Assembly: GCA_023014335.1 (NCBI GenBank) | Contig: JAECYW010000008.1 | Span: 1-64,000 of the forward strand | Source: Galerina marginata | Lineage: Eukaryota > Basidiomycota > Agaricomycetes > Agaricales > Galerinaceae | Direction: 5' to 3' | Length of the DNA stretch: 64,000 nt | Shown here: positions 34,517 through 46,847 of the stretch, one piece after another | How the letters are laid out: every line of letters starts with the position of its first letter | Numbering within the stretch: the first letter of the stretch is position 1 | Position numbers and translations under genes: made by a program | Notes under the pieces: model-generated | What the model saw: the letters and a program-made list of their open reading frames with translations, nothing else | Databases searched by the model: none | Told to the model about the DNA's origin: nothing

Positions 34517-37500
34517 GGTCCGTTAACGAAGGACTGGCAAGCAGTGCACTTTTATGAAGGAAGATGCTAGCCGTGAGAACCTAACTTCCAGTAGCTTCTA
34601 TCAATCGAGATTGCGGACGTGACGACTTGCCAAAATTTATTTAGTGTGGACGATGACGAATTTAGGGAAATACCCATTCCGGTAATCTATGGAATCTATT
34701 AAGTAGCGCCGATGACATCCCCCATCGGGAAAAAGTGCTTGGCCAGTGAACGTAACTTTTACAGTTACGTTTCATATACCTTATCTCTTCGCTTAGCCTC
34801 TGGGGGTGTTATCTTTAAACACAAGGCGAACGGGGGTCAGATTTTCACGGAAGATGTACTATAGAGAGGTAAAGAAATGGACAAATTTTTGATACATCTC
34901 GGGAAAATGCGAGCCCTCAATAAATCTTGAAGTTGTGCTCGATCGGAAAGATAACAGGTCCGATGACCCTCAAAGCAGAAGAAAATCCCTCATCGGGATT
35001 TGAAGTGTCTTTTGATCAAGAGAAGCGATGTAAAAAACCTAAAGCATTTTCTCAGAAAAAAATACGATGTCTTTCAGAAATGAAGACCTACATTTTGTTT
35101 ATGTTTCTCTGCCACAACGAAAGCCCATCAACAATTTGTCCCTTTCAAATTCAATGCGTCTTCTAATCATGGTTTTCACGAAAATCTTGTTCCATCCCGC
35201 CTCGTGTAAACACCTCTTTTAGGGTAAGTCTGGGTAATATCGGTTCATATCCTAGCATTCAATACCGTCATGAACGCTCCGATCAATGATCGATCAATTC
35301 TAAGGATGTGAAAATACTCGAGTAAATACTCAAGTCACATTCGCGTTCACGACGGTTTCAGCCAATATTCAGCATAGAGTAGATTTCAAGTTCCCATACG
35401 ACTCACCGCTTTGTGTTGAAGATATTGTTTTCTGTTTTGAGATGCTAGATGGCCGCCACGTGCTTTGTTAAAATTACCACCTTCCTCCGCGTTGTTCGCT
35501 TGCGCTTTATTCGCTTGAACAAGTGGAAACACGTTAATATTAGACTTCTGATGCACAGGCATCTGGGGTGTGCCAACGTGAACTGTCAGAATTCCGAGCA
35601 AGGCGATTTTGTTTTCTTTGTTGAGTCTCTTGATGCGATTTGTGGAACCGTATCTGGCGATCTGAAGTTAGATAGTCAAGGATCCCTCCGCGGTCTGGAA
35701 TGTTCGACACTCTGTCTTAACGCCTTGGCTTTACTTTGCTTGCGACCCGAAGTAGCTTCTTGTTCGTTATTACCTCATCCTCCTTGCCAAGTCGTAAGTC
35801 TTATTTCCATCTTCAAGCCTTTCCATTGCGGCGCTGCCATTCCGAGATAGGACGTAAATTTTATCACCCTTCCTCTCTTAGAAGTCTTCGACGTTTGATA
35901 TCGAAGCCTTCCCTTTCCGCTCCCATCGAACTTTTGCATTGTATCGCTTCCGAGCTGCAATACTGTATTGTTCATTACATCTTATCTTCCTACCGCGTTC
36001 AGAAACCTATGACGTTCGATATTGAAGTCTGCTCTGCATTGCTTCCGGACTGAACTAATTCGTTACTCGTCCTATCTTACCTTCCATCCCTGGTGAGGAG
36101 TCCTTGACGTTCTCTCTTGGAACCTTTTTCGGGCTTCGTACTAACACCCATTCATTTATTAACGCAGGCACATTCAAATTCAGAAGTCGGCATCCATGAG
36201 TCCTTGGTACGGGAGAGTGTTCCATCCGTTTCTCGAGTAGATCTAACTTTTGATGGGTTATTTACGCATCGTTAAAGTTGTCGTGCATGAGGCCCCAACG
36301 TTCAGTTTCTCTCATGTCTGGTCGACTCGTGCTTCACCTCAGGATATTCTCCGCTCTATCGTGAGGTGTTCCTATTTTTTGACAGAACTTTCGGTCCAAA
36401 ATTGGACAGAAAATAGCGTAACATTCCTTCTTTCAAAGTTTTATAAGACGTCAGCCAAGGTCAACTATACGAACTCCAAGGAAATGTTTCCTTTCTCGAG
36501 TAGCTCAAAAAGTATTGCTGAAACCAATGACCAGCTCGCTTTTACACCGGCACGATGTTTCATTTCCCTGTCCTCTGGGAGGTTCGGCCCATTAACATCC
36601 CGGAACCCCAGTCATTCAAATCATTTGTGAGTTGATTTGACCATGAAGGCTTGGACTTCAGTGACGTAGTACTGGGGAGCCTTGGCCCGAACCAAGTGTC
36701 TTGAGCTCTTGGCAGTACAATCACTTCAACGGCGTGCCTCTGAATTTAAATCCACCTTAAACCACGTTTTATCTCTACTTTGACGCTTAATACGATCTTC
36801 AGGACCAAGCTTCGAGAACAATCGACCCTTGAACAATTGTCTAGCGATAACGCGATCGCGTCACTGACCAGTTTGTTGCGAAAGAGCAAACTACATAACG
36901 TATCACCTTCAGTCGGTGCCTGTACATAAATTCCTGATAAACGGAAGTTTGCCGATTTGCCTTCCCACAAATATGTGTCCGATTTTGAAACGACTTCCAA
37001 GCTTTAGGTCGATGCCGATGTAAATAAAGTACTTCTCCGCCGATACCGGCTCTCCGGGTCTCTTGTTTCGTTCGTCCCGCCTACATCTTGGCTACCGCGG
37101 AGTTCGGCAAGATAAAAAAATGACATTCTGCCAATCATTTCCCTTTATTTCGAATGTCCACACAAATTTTCCCTCTTCATTGCAGCCTAAGAAATGCGAT
37201 GCGATAGCATGACATACGTCTTGGAAAAAAAGGTGCAGTTTACTACAACGGTATCACAATTTCGACGACTATCAAATACTTTTCTAGCCACTAAACACTC
37301 GGATGCGCGGTTATCGGACTTACTGCTCAAAACGTCGGAGTATCAGTACTTCATTGATGCTACCCACGTTTCTCTCAGTACTTTTCCTTATTTCTATTCA
37401 TATCCTGGGGCCGCCAATTTATCTACCGATGGAGACGGCGGTTCCGCTGGGAACGACACGAAGAAAAGAGACATGAAACGATGACGTTTCCAGTGGCTGA

Positions 37501-39700
37501 CGATCAGACTGCCCAGTACCTACTGTGACGGTTGATCTATGTAACCGGCTGATGCCACCGTTCCACCAATGGCAGCGGCTTTTTTTTTCTAACTTTGGTC
37601 TATCGAGGTTGATTTTTTAGCGTAACTTGAATTTTATGTAGGCGTAAATAGATGTCAAATTGCAACAAGTTGTCACCAACGGTACTGACAGTACTGGCAG
37701 TCGTCAGTCGTACTGCCTTAATCTGGGTACATTATGAATATATGGGTGAATTTTTTGGATCGGTGTGACTGCGGAATTTTCAAAAAAAAAATAAGGTTAG
37801 CCAATTACACCTTGCGAAGATCGTCATGATTCGTAGAATGTCCGGTCAACTTTGACCAACCTGTGGTCCTTCAATTAAATGTTTCGTTCTAGAAACGACC
37901 GAGAAGTGAAATGTTAAGAAGAAAGGCCCATATATAGCAGAGAAAAACCCCCATTAGGAAAACGTTTTATCCCATAAATGCCGTCAAAGTATCACATCCA
38001 ACTGGCAGGGCTAAATTCGAAGACAGCCCGGTTGAAATTTGTGCTTCGGACTGCGTTCAAGGAAGAGCATCGGCATTTTTTAAAATTTGTCTACTATGTA
38101 CTAAGAAGTTGAGGGTACATATATGTAAACTGACGCGCGTGATAAATAAGACCAGAGCTAGGAGGGATTGACGGAGACTGACCAATTCGTGTTCTCTGCT
38201 AAAACTCAGACCCGGAGCATATTTCCATAATTGGTTTCTACTCTCGGGTTTGTCCATTGCAGGTCCGCTTTCCTGACTCCCCGCTTCTAGACCATGTTCG
38301 GCGGTTAACTTTGGCTAATTCTTTGTTCCTGGCATGCATTCATATCATGTCAAGTTGCGTCTAAACACCATAAGTTGAATTCCGTAGCCATTTTCGCTAT
38401 CTATCAAGTCAAACCAAAGTTACATATCCTTGCTCTGTGTACAGTTCCGTAAAAGCGGCGCGGCTTGATAGGCATTCATGGCCTAGAGTCTAGGATGACC
38501 ATGATAGATTCCCCGTGTCGTATCTCCGGCACCTTTTCAAAAAAAATGCACGGCTCCAATGCAAATACCCAGAATTAGCAGCGTTTTACAAGGTCAATCC
38601 AGTAAGTTGGTCGACAATAATTATCCCAAGAGATGTTAGATCCTCCGATCCCGGACATGATCCCAGGTGGGGCAGGCGGGGGTACCTTGGCCAGAACAGA
38701 AGGGACGGTGCAAATGTCAAGGACAAGTAAAACATCCTCTACACACGCTTTCATTCCTCTAATTCCTTTTTGATTCCACCAAGAGAAACTTAGCCGTCAA
38801 CCTGGTCAATTCTTCCCATTTTTAAGACAAGACCACAGATGGATTACCCTAATCTGCCGTTGTATTCGCGTCGTATATGACTTGTTGCTGCCAAGTAATG
38901 CCAACCCAAAACCTGTAGCCACTCAATACTGCTACTGCCCGTCAAATTATTCATTTGGGCTAAACTTTGAATAAAATTCCTCGTAAATAGTGGCCCGTGG
39001 GTATGACTACGCAACAGTAGCATTTGAATCTCAAATAAGTGTTGTTGGTCCCTGCACAATCGCAGTTCTCCCGCGTTTCGGCAGGCCCGGCTTTTGCCGC
39101 ATTCAATTAAATAAACGGTCTCAATGACTCTTTCTTTCCCCCATCACTGCTGCCTCTTACCACCGCCTTCAAGTCCCTAGCTCCTTCGCAATGCTGCCCG
39201 CTGTCGACGATATCTCGCTACTGTAGCTCGGCGCCATCGTTTCTCGCGCCATGGGGCTGCCCGACCGATACGGGGCTTCTGCGATGACCTGGAAACTTGA
39301 ACGACAGGGACACGAACTTTCGCCCGGTGCAAATCCTATGTTGTGCCAGGCGTAGGCATACAACAGCAGGTAGGCCCACCTCGCTACATCGTATACGTCA
39401 GCGACTTGCTAACACGCCTACTAGTCCAAACGATGTGCTATGCCGTCGCGCACTCCTGTCACGTCGACAATGGCGGGCAGCGACTGGCCTAAAACCTGTC
39501 TTTTCGCGACACGGGACCGCCAGGTCCACACAGTTTTATTTAAGGACCCGACGCCCTTGCGTCGAGTCAGCCGCGACCTCACTCACCCCCTGCTACGCGC
39601 AGATGGTGCCTTTCGCGACCCCACCAATTCCGTACGTTAAGTACGTCATCATCTGGTTTCATCTCGGTCAACTAATGGCTAATGCGAAATTTGTGATTGA
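34517..39700. other. long intergenic stretch, no supported gene
   Basis: Frames of 60-160 codons occur (34927-35166, 35449-35850, 36250-36630, 37194-37484, 38844-39059, 39297-39782), but none has a recognisable domain or splice chain. Near 35880-36060 a roughly 110-bp unit with GACGTTTGATATCGAAG and GCTTCCGAGCTG seems to occur twice. Homopolymer runs (37580, 37780) suggest non-coding DNA. Confidence 0.45.
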
Positions 39701-40060
39701 CAGGAAACTGCTGGTGCCAGCTCCCTTTCGAGCAGGAGAAAATCTTGGAGAAGCGCGCAAAAGAGGAGAGGGCGGCTCATAAAGTGCGCTTCCCCGACTA
39801 CCGCTTCCCTCCCGTGCGCAATAAAATGAAGCTGCCTCCGCGCCAACTGCTAGGTCTTCCCTATCGGGAGGTCAAGGAGGGATAGCCTACCACCGCCGAG
39901 GAGGAGCAGCGCTGCGATGCCATCCGCCCTCATCCTCGAGCGCAAGACTCGGACTTGACACGCTCGTATCTCCGCACGAGGTTGTCCATTCGCCGAAGCC
40001 AATGGGGACGCCCATCGCTAACGCTACGGAGGCCAGCTTCTCTGAGCTGGTTGGTGCCGG
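39700..40060 (+). pseudogene. truncated, internally deleted copy of the HMG-box gene
   Basis: From 39702 the sequence follows exon 3 of the gene at 24952 base by base with scattered changes, encoding NCWCQLPFEQEKILEKRAK, HKVRFPDYRFPPVRNK and later AEEEQRC. It keeps the intron 2 acceptor (GACAG). After about 39960 the similarity jumps to the last codons of the parent gene (CGCCGAAGCC, GCTACGGAGGCCAGCTTC), so about 1.4 kb is missing. The first exons and most of the HMG box N-terminal half are absent and a stop (TAG at 39883-39885) follows early. It is a dead partial duplicate, in the same orientation as the parent about 15 kb away. Confidence 0.9.
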
Positions 40061-42000
40061 GGGTCTTTTCTTCGCATGAATTGCTCGCCTTGCCACCTCT
40101 CCTCTCGTCTTCCACCTCTCCTTTCTACCTCTCCTTTCTTCTTCTCGACGCCCATGTTCACCCACTTTCGCTAGAACGACGTCTCCAATTATCTCCTTAC
40201 GTTGATCATATCCTTTGTCTACATCGTACTCTAGACATCTTATACCTAATCATCCGTCTTGGTTTGGCCTCCTAAAATTGTAGCCTTACTTGTCTATTTA
40301 TCTGTTGATTCCATCTAGCTACCTACCTACTCTACAGCACCTAGCCTTGAGCTGGAGAAAAAATCTATTCGTTCTATGAATCTCGGTTGTGTTGCGCAGT
40401 TGCGAAGACCTTCAACCACCGACTCCGAGTCCACTGTCCAGCGCGTTCCGGGGTCCCACCATAACTATCACGTGCAGACCTCGTGTTCTCACCAAACTCG
40501 ATATATCCACCACCCCTTGTCCTTTTTCGCTTCACTGGATCCCGGCTGTCCTTCGATTTCTCGACGATTCGCTTGCATACTCGGAGTGCGAGTAAAGCCA
40601 CGGGGCTCCACCGCCGCCTTCTCATGCGAGGCATGAAAGTTGCTGAAAAGGTCAAGCTCAAATGTGGCGCACGCCGCACGCCGATTGCTTGCAGAATGAG
40701 GGCCTCTAGGTACGTGGTTTCGTCTTATCAGCTCCATACCTGCCATTCAATATTCATCCTTCAAGGTGTCTGACGTTTGATATAAAGCTTCATCTGTGAC
40801 GTAAAAGCGAGTAACCCCTTTCCAAAATTATATCTGGGTTTTATAGTCAAATCGCACAGATATCCCTCGATCCCCACCCCCAGAAAGGTTCAACAGTGTG
40901 GTGACTACCTCATGCTCAGTGTCTGGCCCATCTTCTGCCTCTCCATGTGGGTTAGCTTCGAATGAACATTGTCCAACGCTTACCCGTTTACGGATCGTGA
41001 AGTTCATATATGCGTATCATCAGTCTAACATTCTCTAAGTGTGAGCTGGCGACTCGGATCCATCCCTTGAATTCCAGCAAACTCTTTCGACCCTCATTCG
41101 CGCCTCAGGCCCCCGAAACTTCGACTTCCCATTATCCGAGTCTAACTCGTTCGTTCTCTGCTTCTCTCCGTGTTGGTTAACCTTGACACGCGTTTTTCGT
41201 TCGTTGCTTGCCAATCTATGGGTTCTATGGCAGGTCTATATCGCAGTCAGACTCTCCATATGTGTGCCAAGTCGGTGGCGAGATATTTAACCCTTAGGCA
41301 GAATTAGAATTTGCACTTCTTGACATTGCTCTGCCCGTGCTCGGTTTAGGTCGCTGCTCCCTGTACTGAGGGCCTGACGCCTTTGCTCGCTTCTCCATGT
41401 TGGCTAGCCTCGAACGAGCATCATTCAATGCTCGCCAGTCTGTGGATCATCCATACGATGCGACAGAGTGCGTTCAGACCCTCCAAGTGTGGGGTGACGA
41501 CTCGAATTTGTCTACTCTAGGCGGCCAAAAATCGTGCGTAATGCAGAGCTATTACTCACTAAAATGTCTAGGTTCCAGTACGGTACTCGCATTCCTCACC
41601 ATTTCCCCGATGCTATTTACTCCTCGAGCCGCTGTATCCTAGGTCAGGGTCTGCCCCCATAGCTTTATTTTCCGTGCTGGCTCGTCTGGAATGAGCATCA
41701 ATCGTCGCTTGTCAGTCTACGGATTGCTTACCAGGTCAGAATACGGTCAGACAACTCCACTATTGGGCTAACAACTCGGAATCTCAATAGTCCTCGACGT
41801 GGCCCAACGCCGAACGGATTGTAATAATTATGTCCTCAAGGCGCTACTACGTGTTCGCAGTGACTTGTCTGCCGACCATTTTCCTGTCCTTCGTTCAACG
41901 CTTGCTATTCAACCGACTACTGAACAGTTTTTTCGATCCACGATGTCGGACCCTCTATGTGAGGATTAGCCACATGAATTCTCTCTGTAGGCGGTCACAC
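40060..42000 (+). repeat. duplicated 3' flank of the HMG gene and repeat copies b, d, g, h
   Basis: 40150-40380 parallels 26660-27120 (CCCACTTTC, CCTAATCATCCGTCT, AAAATTGTAGCCTTACT, CTACCTACCTAC, GCTGGAGAAAA). 40420-40480 parallels 27140-27200 (CCAGCGCGTTCCGGGGTCCC). Copies of the dispersed repeat sit near 40900-41100, 41110-41290, 41340-41520 and 41640-41790, with a weaker unit at 41850-41950. The shared order with 26.6-28.2 kb indicates segmental duplication followed by local expansion. Confidence 0.75.
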
Positions 42001-42560
42001 GATAACCGCTTGCTATGTGGAGCTGGCGTTCAGGGTACGGCGGGATTTCGTTTCTGCGTACTTGAATGCTACTAACTTTTCCTTCTTCCAGCCGTCAACT
42101 TCTGGAAAAACAGTCCAACTACTGGATGCCCGCACTCAGCGGGCAATGTCTATATCATCATTAGGAATGCTGGTGCAGGATTAGCCTCGTATTCCTAGGT
42201 TTTCCAGCTATGGTTTTGTATCATGAAATAAATAAACGAGTGCCACGAAATGCGTTAGATAAGGACTCTGCGTCGTAAGAACGCTTTTCTCCTCGAATTT
42301 CATGAGTGGCTTTTAGTACTCTCTGACGGTTTACAACAGAAAAATAGACGGATACTACGAAAAATAAGGCATGAGTTTGAGAAGAGGACGGGAAGAGGAA
42401 CCTTTGTTGATTGAATCGTGCCTGACAGCTGAAGCTGCTAAACTAAATGTCCTCCACCTCAACGAAGCCACTGGCCGTAAGCCGTATGCTTGCTCATTTC
42501 TGAGAATTTAAATTACGGCCTGTAAATTGGGTTTCCGGAATCGAGTCTTTCATCTCCAAA
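42000..42560. other. intergenic, nothing recognised
   Basis: AT-moderate sequence between the duplicated flank and the small secreted protein. No open frame or repeat of note. Confidence 0.4.
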
Positions 42561-42561
42561 C

Positions 42562-42823
42562 TCATAGATCCGGCGGCCCTAAATTCGAAGTCTCTAGTTC
42601 GTATCATTGAAACTAAATACACAAACGACTCACCCGGTGGGGGGCACTGCAAATTAGGAGGGCACAAGGGCAGACGACAGAACCCATTGGTACAAGTTGC
42701 TGTAGCACAAGGCTTTCCAGCGCAGTGCACGTTTGCGCAATCCAAGTCGGTTGTACAATCAATCGCACGGACTTCGCGAGAGGAAAGTACGGCGGCGAAT
42801 AATATAAGGAGGGAGAGGTTCAT
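42562..42823 (-). CDS. small secreted cysteine-rich protein
   Basis: Two exons, 42823-42634 and 42578-42562, total 207 bases and 68 residues. A classical signal peptide (MNLSLLILFAAVLSSREVRA) is followed by a mature part of about 48 residues with eight cysteines, spaced roughly C-x5-C-x4-C-x4-C-x4-C-x4-C-x4-C-x5-C, and a Pro-rich end. Eight evenly spaced cysteines in so short a chain suggest four disulfides and an extracellular role. Small secreted proteins of this kind are abundant in agaricomycetes, and some act at the hyphal surface or toward other organisms. I recognise no named family. The donor GTGAGTC is good. Confidence 0.72.
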
Positions 42824-43719
42824 AAAAATTATGTCTTTTGGTTCGAAGCGAAGGTGGGTAATAATTACTCTTTATTTGAATGGTCACTCTTTCTTCTTAT
42901 ACGGTTTCCTTGACACTGCTCTCCCGCGATCTGTCTTGTCAGTGTAGTATATACACGTCAAGGAGCGGCTTCCACTCACATGTCCAAGCACCCACATGCA
43001 TTTTAAACGCGATATAAATATCCCCGGACCTCAATCCACACTATATCATATATTAGAGCGACCTAGGGTTTCGGATAACGTCCACTTTGATTTCCACACC
43101 TAACGTGTACACTGGCTACGATGAACTGTGTACCACCGTTTGTCTCCTTTGCGCCCCACTCTCAAGCACTGATTACGCCATTCTTGTGATCTACGGTGCG
43201 CTTTTGCCCACATGAACTATCTATCATGCTCTGCACCAGTAAACCAACGGGACTCGATGCCAACCGTGGCTAGTACAGACGAACAATGAGTAGCTGGACC
43301 TGTCTGGCTCTCCACCCTGCGCTAGTTCCACACCTTTCGGCTTGCTAGGCGCAGTCTAAGTCAGTAGGTGAATATTAGTATCCTATTCTCTACGACATTA
43401 GAGCTTCAACTTCGAGACCTTTCGCTGTAGAAACAGTAACCCACTTAGGTAGGTTTCTATATCATCTTCATAACAAAACGGTGCTGATTCCTGCGCCAAG
43501 TTCCCACAAACAATCTCATTTTCATAGTTCACATAAACTAGCGCCGTACGCTTGGTCCGCAGGAGCAATCACACTGCCGTCTCTGTTTAATCATTGTACA
43601 TATTTACCAGACATAAGAATAAGAATAAGCGCATTCCCTCTTATTTTTGCATTCAATTTTAAGTTCTAACCACTTCACATTTGACGTCGATGCGAAACAC
43701 GCCGGAGTCAACGACATTG

Positions 43720-45010
43720 CCCCGTTTGGCATAAATATTCTCAGCTCCGTTTTGACAAATTGGCTAGTCTATGGGCTTTGCTTCGCTGGTTCTTTACGAA
43801 CAGCTGCCCACTTATTTTGGCTTGTGGGATCAATTTTCTTCGTGAGGCACGATAGCACGTAAGAACAGGTCCACTAGTGCTCGGACCAATTTGCCCGACC
43901 ATAGGATTTCTGCTTCAGTTGTTTATACGAACAGCCGCCGACTAATTTCGGTTTGTGGGATCAACTCTCTTCATGAGGCACGATAGCGCGTAAGAACAGG
44001 CCAATTAGCGCCCAGAACAATTTGTCCGACCATACGATCAATGCTTCACTGGTTTCTACACGCTGTTGAAGGTTTTTTTTGTGTCCTCTGGTTTGCACGA
44101 ACAGCTGCTGACATATTTTGGTTTGTCGGATCAACTCTCTTCATGAGGCACGATAGCGCGTAAGAACAGGCCAATTAGCGCTCGGAACAATTTGTCCGAC
44201 CATACGATCTATGCTTCACCGGTTTCTACACGCTATTGAAAGGCTTTTTCTGTGTCCTCTGGTTTGCACGAACAGCTACCGATTATTTCGGTCTGTGGGA
44301 TCAATTCTCTTCATGAGGCACAATAGCGCGTAAGAACAGGTCCACTAGTGCTCGGACCAATTTTCCCGACAATAGGATTTCTGCTTCAGTGATCTATACG
44401 AACAGCTGCCGACTAATTTCGGTTTGTGGGATCAATTCTCTTCGTGAAGCACGATAGCGCGTAAGAACAGGCCAATTAGCGCCCAGAACAATTTGTCCGA
44501 CCATACAATCTATGCTTCACCGGTTTCTACACGCTATTGAAAGGCTTTTTCTGTGTTCTCTGGTTTGCACGAACAGCTGCCGACTTACTTTGGTTAGTGG
44601 GATCAGTTCTCATCGTGAGGTAGGATAGTACGTAAGAACAGGCCAATTAGCGCCCAGAACAATTTGTCCGACCATACGATCTATGCTTCACCGGTTTCTA
44701 CACGCTATTGAAAGGCTTTTTCTGTGTCCTCTGGTTTGCACGAACAGCTGCCGATTTACTTTGGTTAGTGGGATCAGTTCTCATCGTGAGGTAGGATAGT
44801 ACGTAAGAACAGGCCAATTAGCGCCCAGAACAATTTGTCCGACCATACGATCAATGCTTCACTGGTTTCTACACGCTGTTGAAGGTTTTTTTTTGTGTCC
44901 TCTGGTTTGCACGAACAGCTGCTGACTTATTTTGGTTTGTGGGATCAGTTCTCTTCGTGAGGTAGGATAGCGCATAAAAACAGGCAAGAATAAATTGTCT
45001 GATAACAAGA
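43720..45010. repeat. minisatellite with two unit lengths (about 131 and 171 bp)
   Basis: Eight tandem units begin with CGAACAGCTGCCGACTTA or close variants near 43798, 43929, 44098, 44269, 44399, 44570, 44742 and 44912, so spacings are about 131, 169, 171, 130, 171, 172 and 170 bp. Each contains TTTGGTTTGTGGGATCA, GATAGCGCGTAAGAACAGG and CAATTTGTCCGACCATACGAT. Long units add a block of about 40 bp (CTACACGCTATTGAAAGGC, CTGTGTCCTCTGG). No coding potential. Confidence 0.92.
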
Positions 45011-45361
45011 TTGTAGGTTCATCTGCACAACTGGCTCAATCCGTTCACTGGGTCATTCAATTTATCCCTGGTGCATGTATACCGTCGCAAAAGCGAATAT
45101 TGTACAGCTCCAATGCTCCAGTACTGCTCTAGCAGGCTATTCGTAATCTAACTAATGGTAGAACTCCTCGTCGTCAATATCTGTATCGTACACTGTTGGA
45201 TTTACCATGAAATAGTACTCTTCCTCAGTATCCTCATCCGATTCTCGCTCTCCGTCTTCCTCGTTGGGGTAGTGCTTCTTTCGGTCTCTGGCTCGGTATC
45301 GAGCCGGGACATCTTGTGCGAATGAAACCATGCCGTGCCGGGCAAGTTGTTGATGGACAAG

Positions 45362-45758
45362 TCAAACAAGGAAGGAAAGGCCAGGGAATTCGCTATCAAA
45401 AGATCCCCATGGTTTGTAGATCAAAATCTCCTGTGGTTCCACCGGTTGTCCAGCTCGGGGATTGTTCATGACCCAGTGAGGTCTTTCCCAAGGCCGGTAT
45501 AACATGTAGCGAGTTGAGGCGAGGTCAATATGCTGACACAAGTTGTGGTCGCTGGAAAGAAAGAATTGGTTATTGACAACCTTTCCTTGCCAATGAATGA
45601 AGTCGTTGGCGTGTCCCTACATGGCTTAGGGTTGGTAGAAAATAAAGACGGAACAATCGTACCGGTTGAAATATTATAACCGTACAAACATTGGGGCCAT
45701 TGGCTTCGTTGGACTGAATGAAGTCTTGAAATTCTCTTCGCGTCTTATAAACGCCCAT
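45362..45758 (-). CDS. hypothetical small protein (gene F)
   Basis: Two exons: 45758 to 45681 (or 45690, both in phase 0) and 45616-45362, about 110 residues. It starts MGVYKTRREFQDFIQSNE and contains HANDFIHWQGKVVNNQFF, RYMLYRPWERPHWVMNN and IYKPWGSFDSEFPG, unusually rich in Trp, His, Tyr and Pro. No signal or membrane segment. No family recognised. It faces gene D head to head with 237 bp between start codons, so a shared promoter is likely. An open frame continues antisense-free past the stop to 45202 in another phase and may be an alternative terminal exon. Confidence 0.55.
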
Positions 45759-45995
45759 GGCAAGGTGGAAAAAGTAGACGAAGAGGTGGAGTATTAAGAG
45801 TAAATTAGTCTACCACTTATGTTCCTGTGTGCAATATTGACGATAGAGGATAGGTCCAGAGCACAGTCATGCAGTTTGCCTGTTCTACTGAACCATCCTG
45901 GGCCAGTTTGCCTAAACAATCTGATCTGGGCGACGCTGCCAGCTCATGACCAAACTTTGTCCTTTACCACGTCAAAGCTCTGAATCCTTCCTGTG

Positions 45996-46847
45996 ATGAC
46001 TTCAAACAAGTACCCGCCGATAGCTGCTATGGACATTATCCACAAACTCCAAGAGTTCCTCGTCGGGCGCAAACTTAACGAATATAGAAACCTCATTGGC
46101 AAGTCGTACATCCCAGGACTAACCGAGGAGGATGTAGAAAAATTAGAAGGTGAGCTGAGCTTTTACACACAAAATCTACCTTTCCAACGCCATTCAGCTG
46201 CCTCCAGGCTTCAACTCAACAGTTTCAGTCAAACTGGAGTAGTATTCGAGATCCACCCCGCCATCCGCTCTTACTGCCTTACCTACGCAGAATTTTTGCC
46301 GGAGTCTGCATACACCTCGAGGGAGATGGCACTGGCGATGCATTGGAAAGAGCCTGGGTACCTTCGCTGTCGTTTTCATCATGCTCCGCTGCTGGATTAC
46401 CCTTCAGATACAACTGTTGATTCGGACGGGAGTTTCAAAGGCGTAGCATTCCGACCTAGGGGGTTATCACCAACAATTCTTACAGACCCTCCCCTGTTGG
46501 CAAATCATATGCAGTGCGGATGCCCCATTCAGGATGTCTTGTTGGAGTTCTTCCTTTTTAAAACCCGACGCGCCAATTCCTCTCATCCACAATACGCCGT
46601 AAGGTCATACAGCATGAACATGACCGTCGTTCCACCTCCAATTCGCGCCTTCATATGCGAAGGATTCCGCCAGGATACTGCTTTAGACATTCAAGATATT
46701 TACGATCAACAATATGGGAAAGAGGGTTACGAAGACCGCCTCGAGGTCTTAAAGGCTATACAGCTTCTTAATCGCATCAAGGGGAGAAATGTTGAAAGTG
46801 TTCCATTGTACAGTGGGGGCGAAGAGCTGAGATCGGTGGGGTTGTAA
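45996..46847 (+). CDS. gene D: protein with an unnamed Cys/His domain shared with gene E
   Basis: Exons 45996-46149 and 46198-46847, with a 48-base intron divisible by three, so the unspliced frame is also open. The product is about 267 residues. Motifs in order: PGLTEEDVEKLE, HPAIRSYCLTYAEFLPES, LRCRFHHA, HMQCGCPIQDVLLEFFLFKTRRA and PPPIRAFICEGF, then a helical end. The same series, and the intron after the DVxxxE motif, occur in the C-terminal part of gene E on the opposite strand, so the two are paralogues. The CxxHH and CGC clusters could bind a metal. No signal peptide. I do not know a name for the domain. It lies convergent to gene E with 393 bp between stops, where nothing else is seen. 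Confidence 0.75.
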   Translation: MTSNKYPPIAAMDIIHKLQEFLVGRKLNEYRNLIGKSYIPGLTEEDVEKLEGELSFYTQNLPFQRHSAASRLQLNSFSQTGVVFEIHPAIRSYCLTYAEFLPESAYTSREMALAMHWKEPGYLRCRFHHAPLLDYPSDTTVDSDGSFKGVAFRPRGLSPTILTDPPLLANHMQCGCPIQDVLLEFFLFKTRRANSSHPQYAVRSYSMNMTVVPPPIRAFICEGFRQDTALDIQDIYDQQYGKEGYEDRLEVLKAIQLLNRIKGRNVESVPLYSGGEELRSVGL

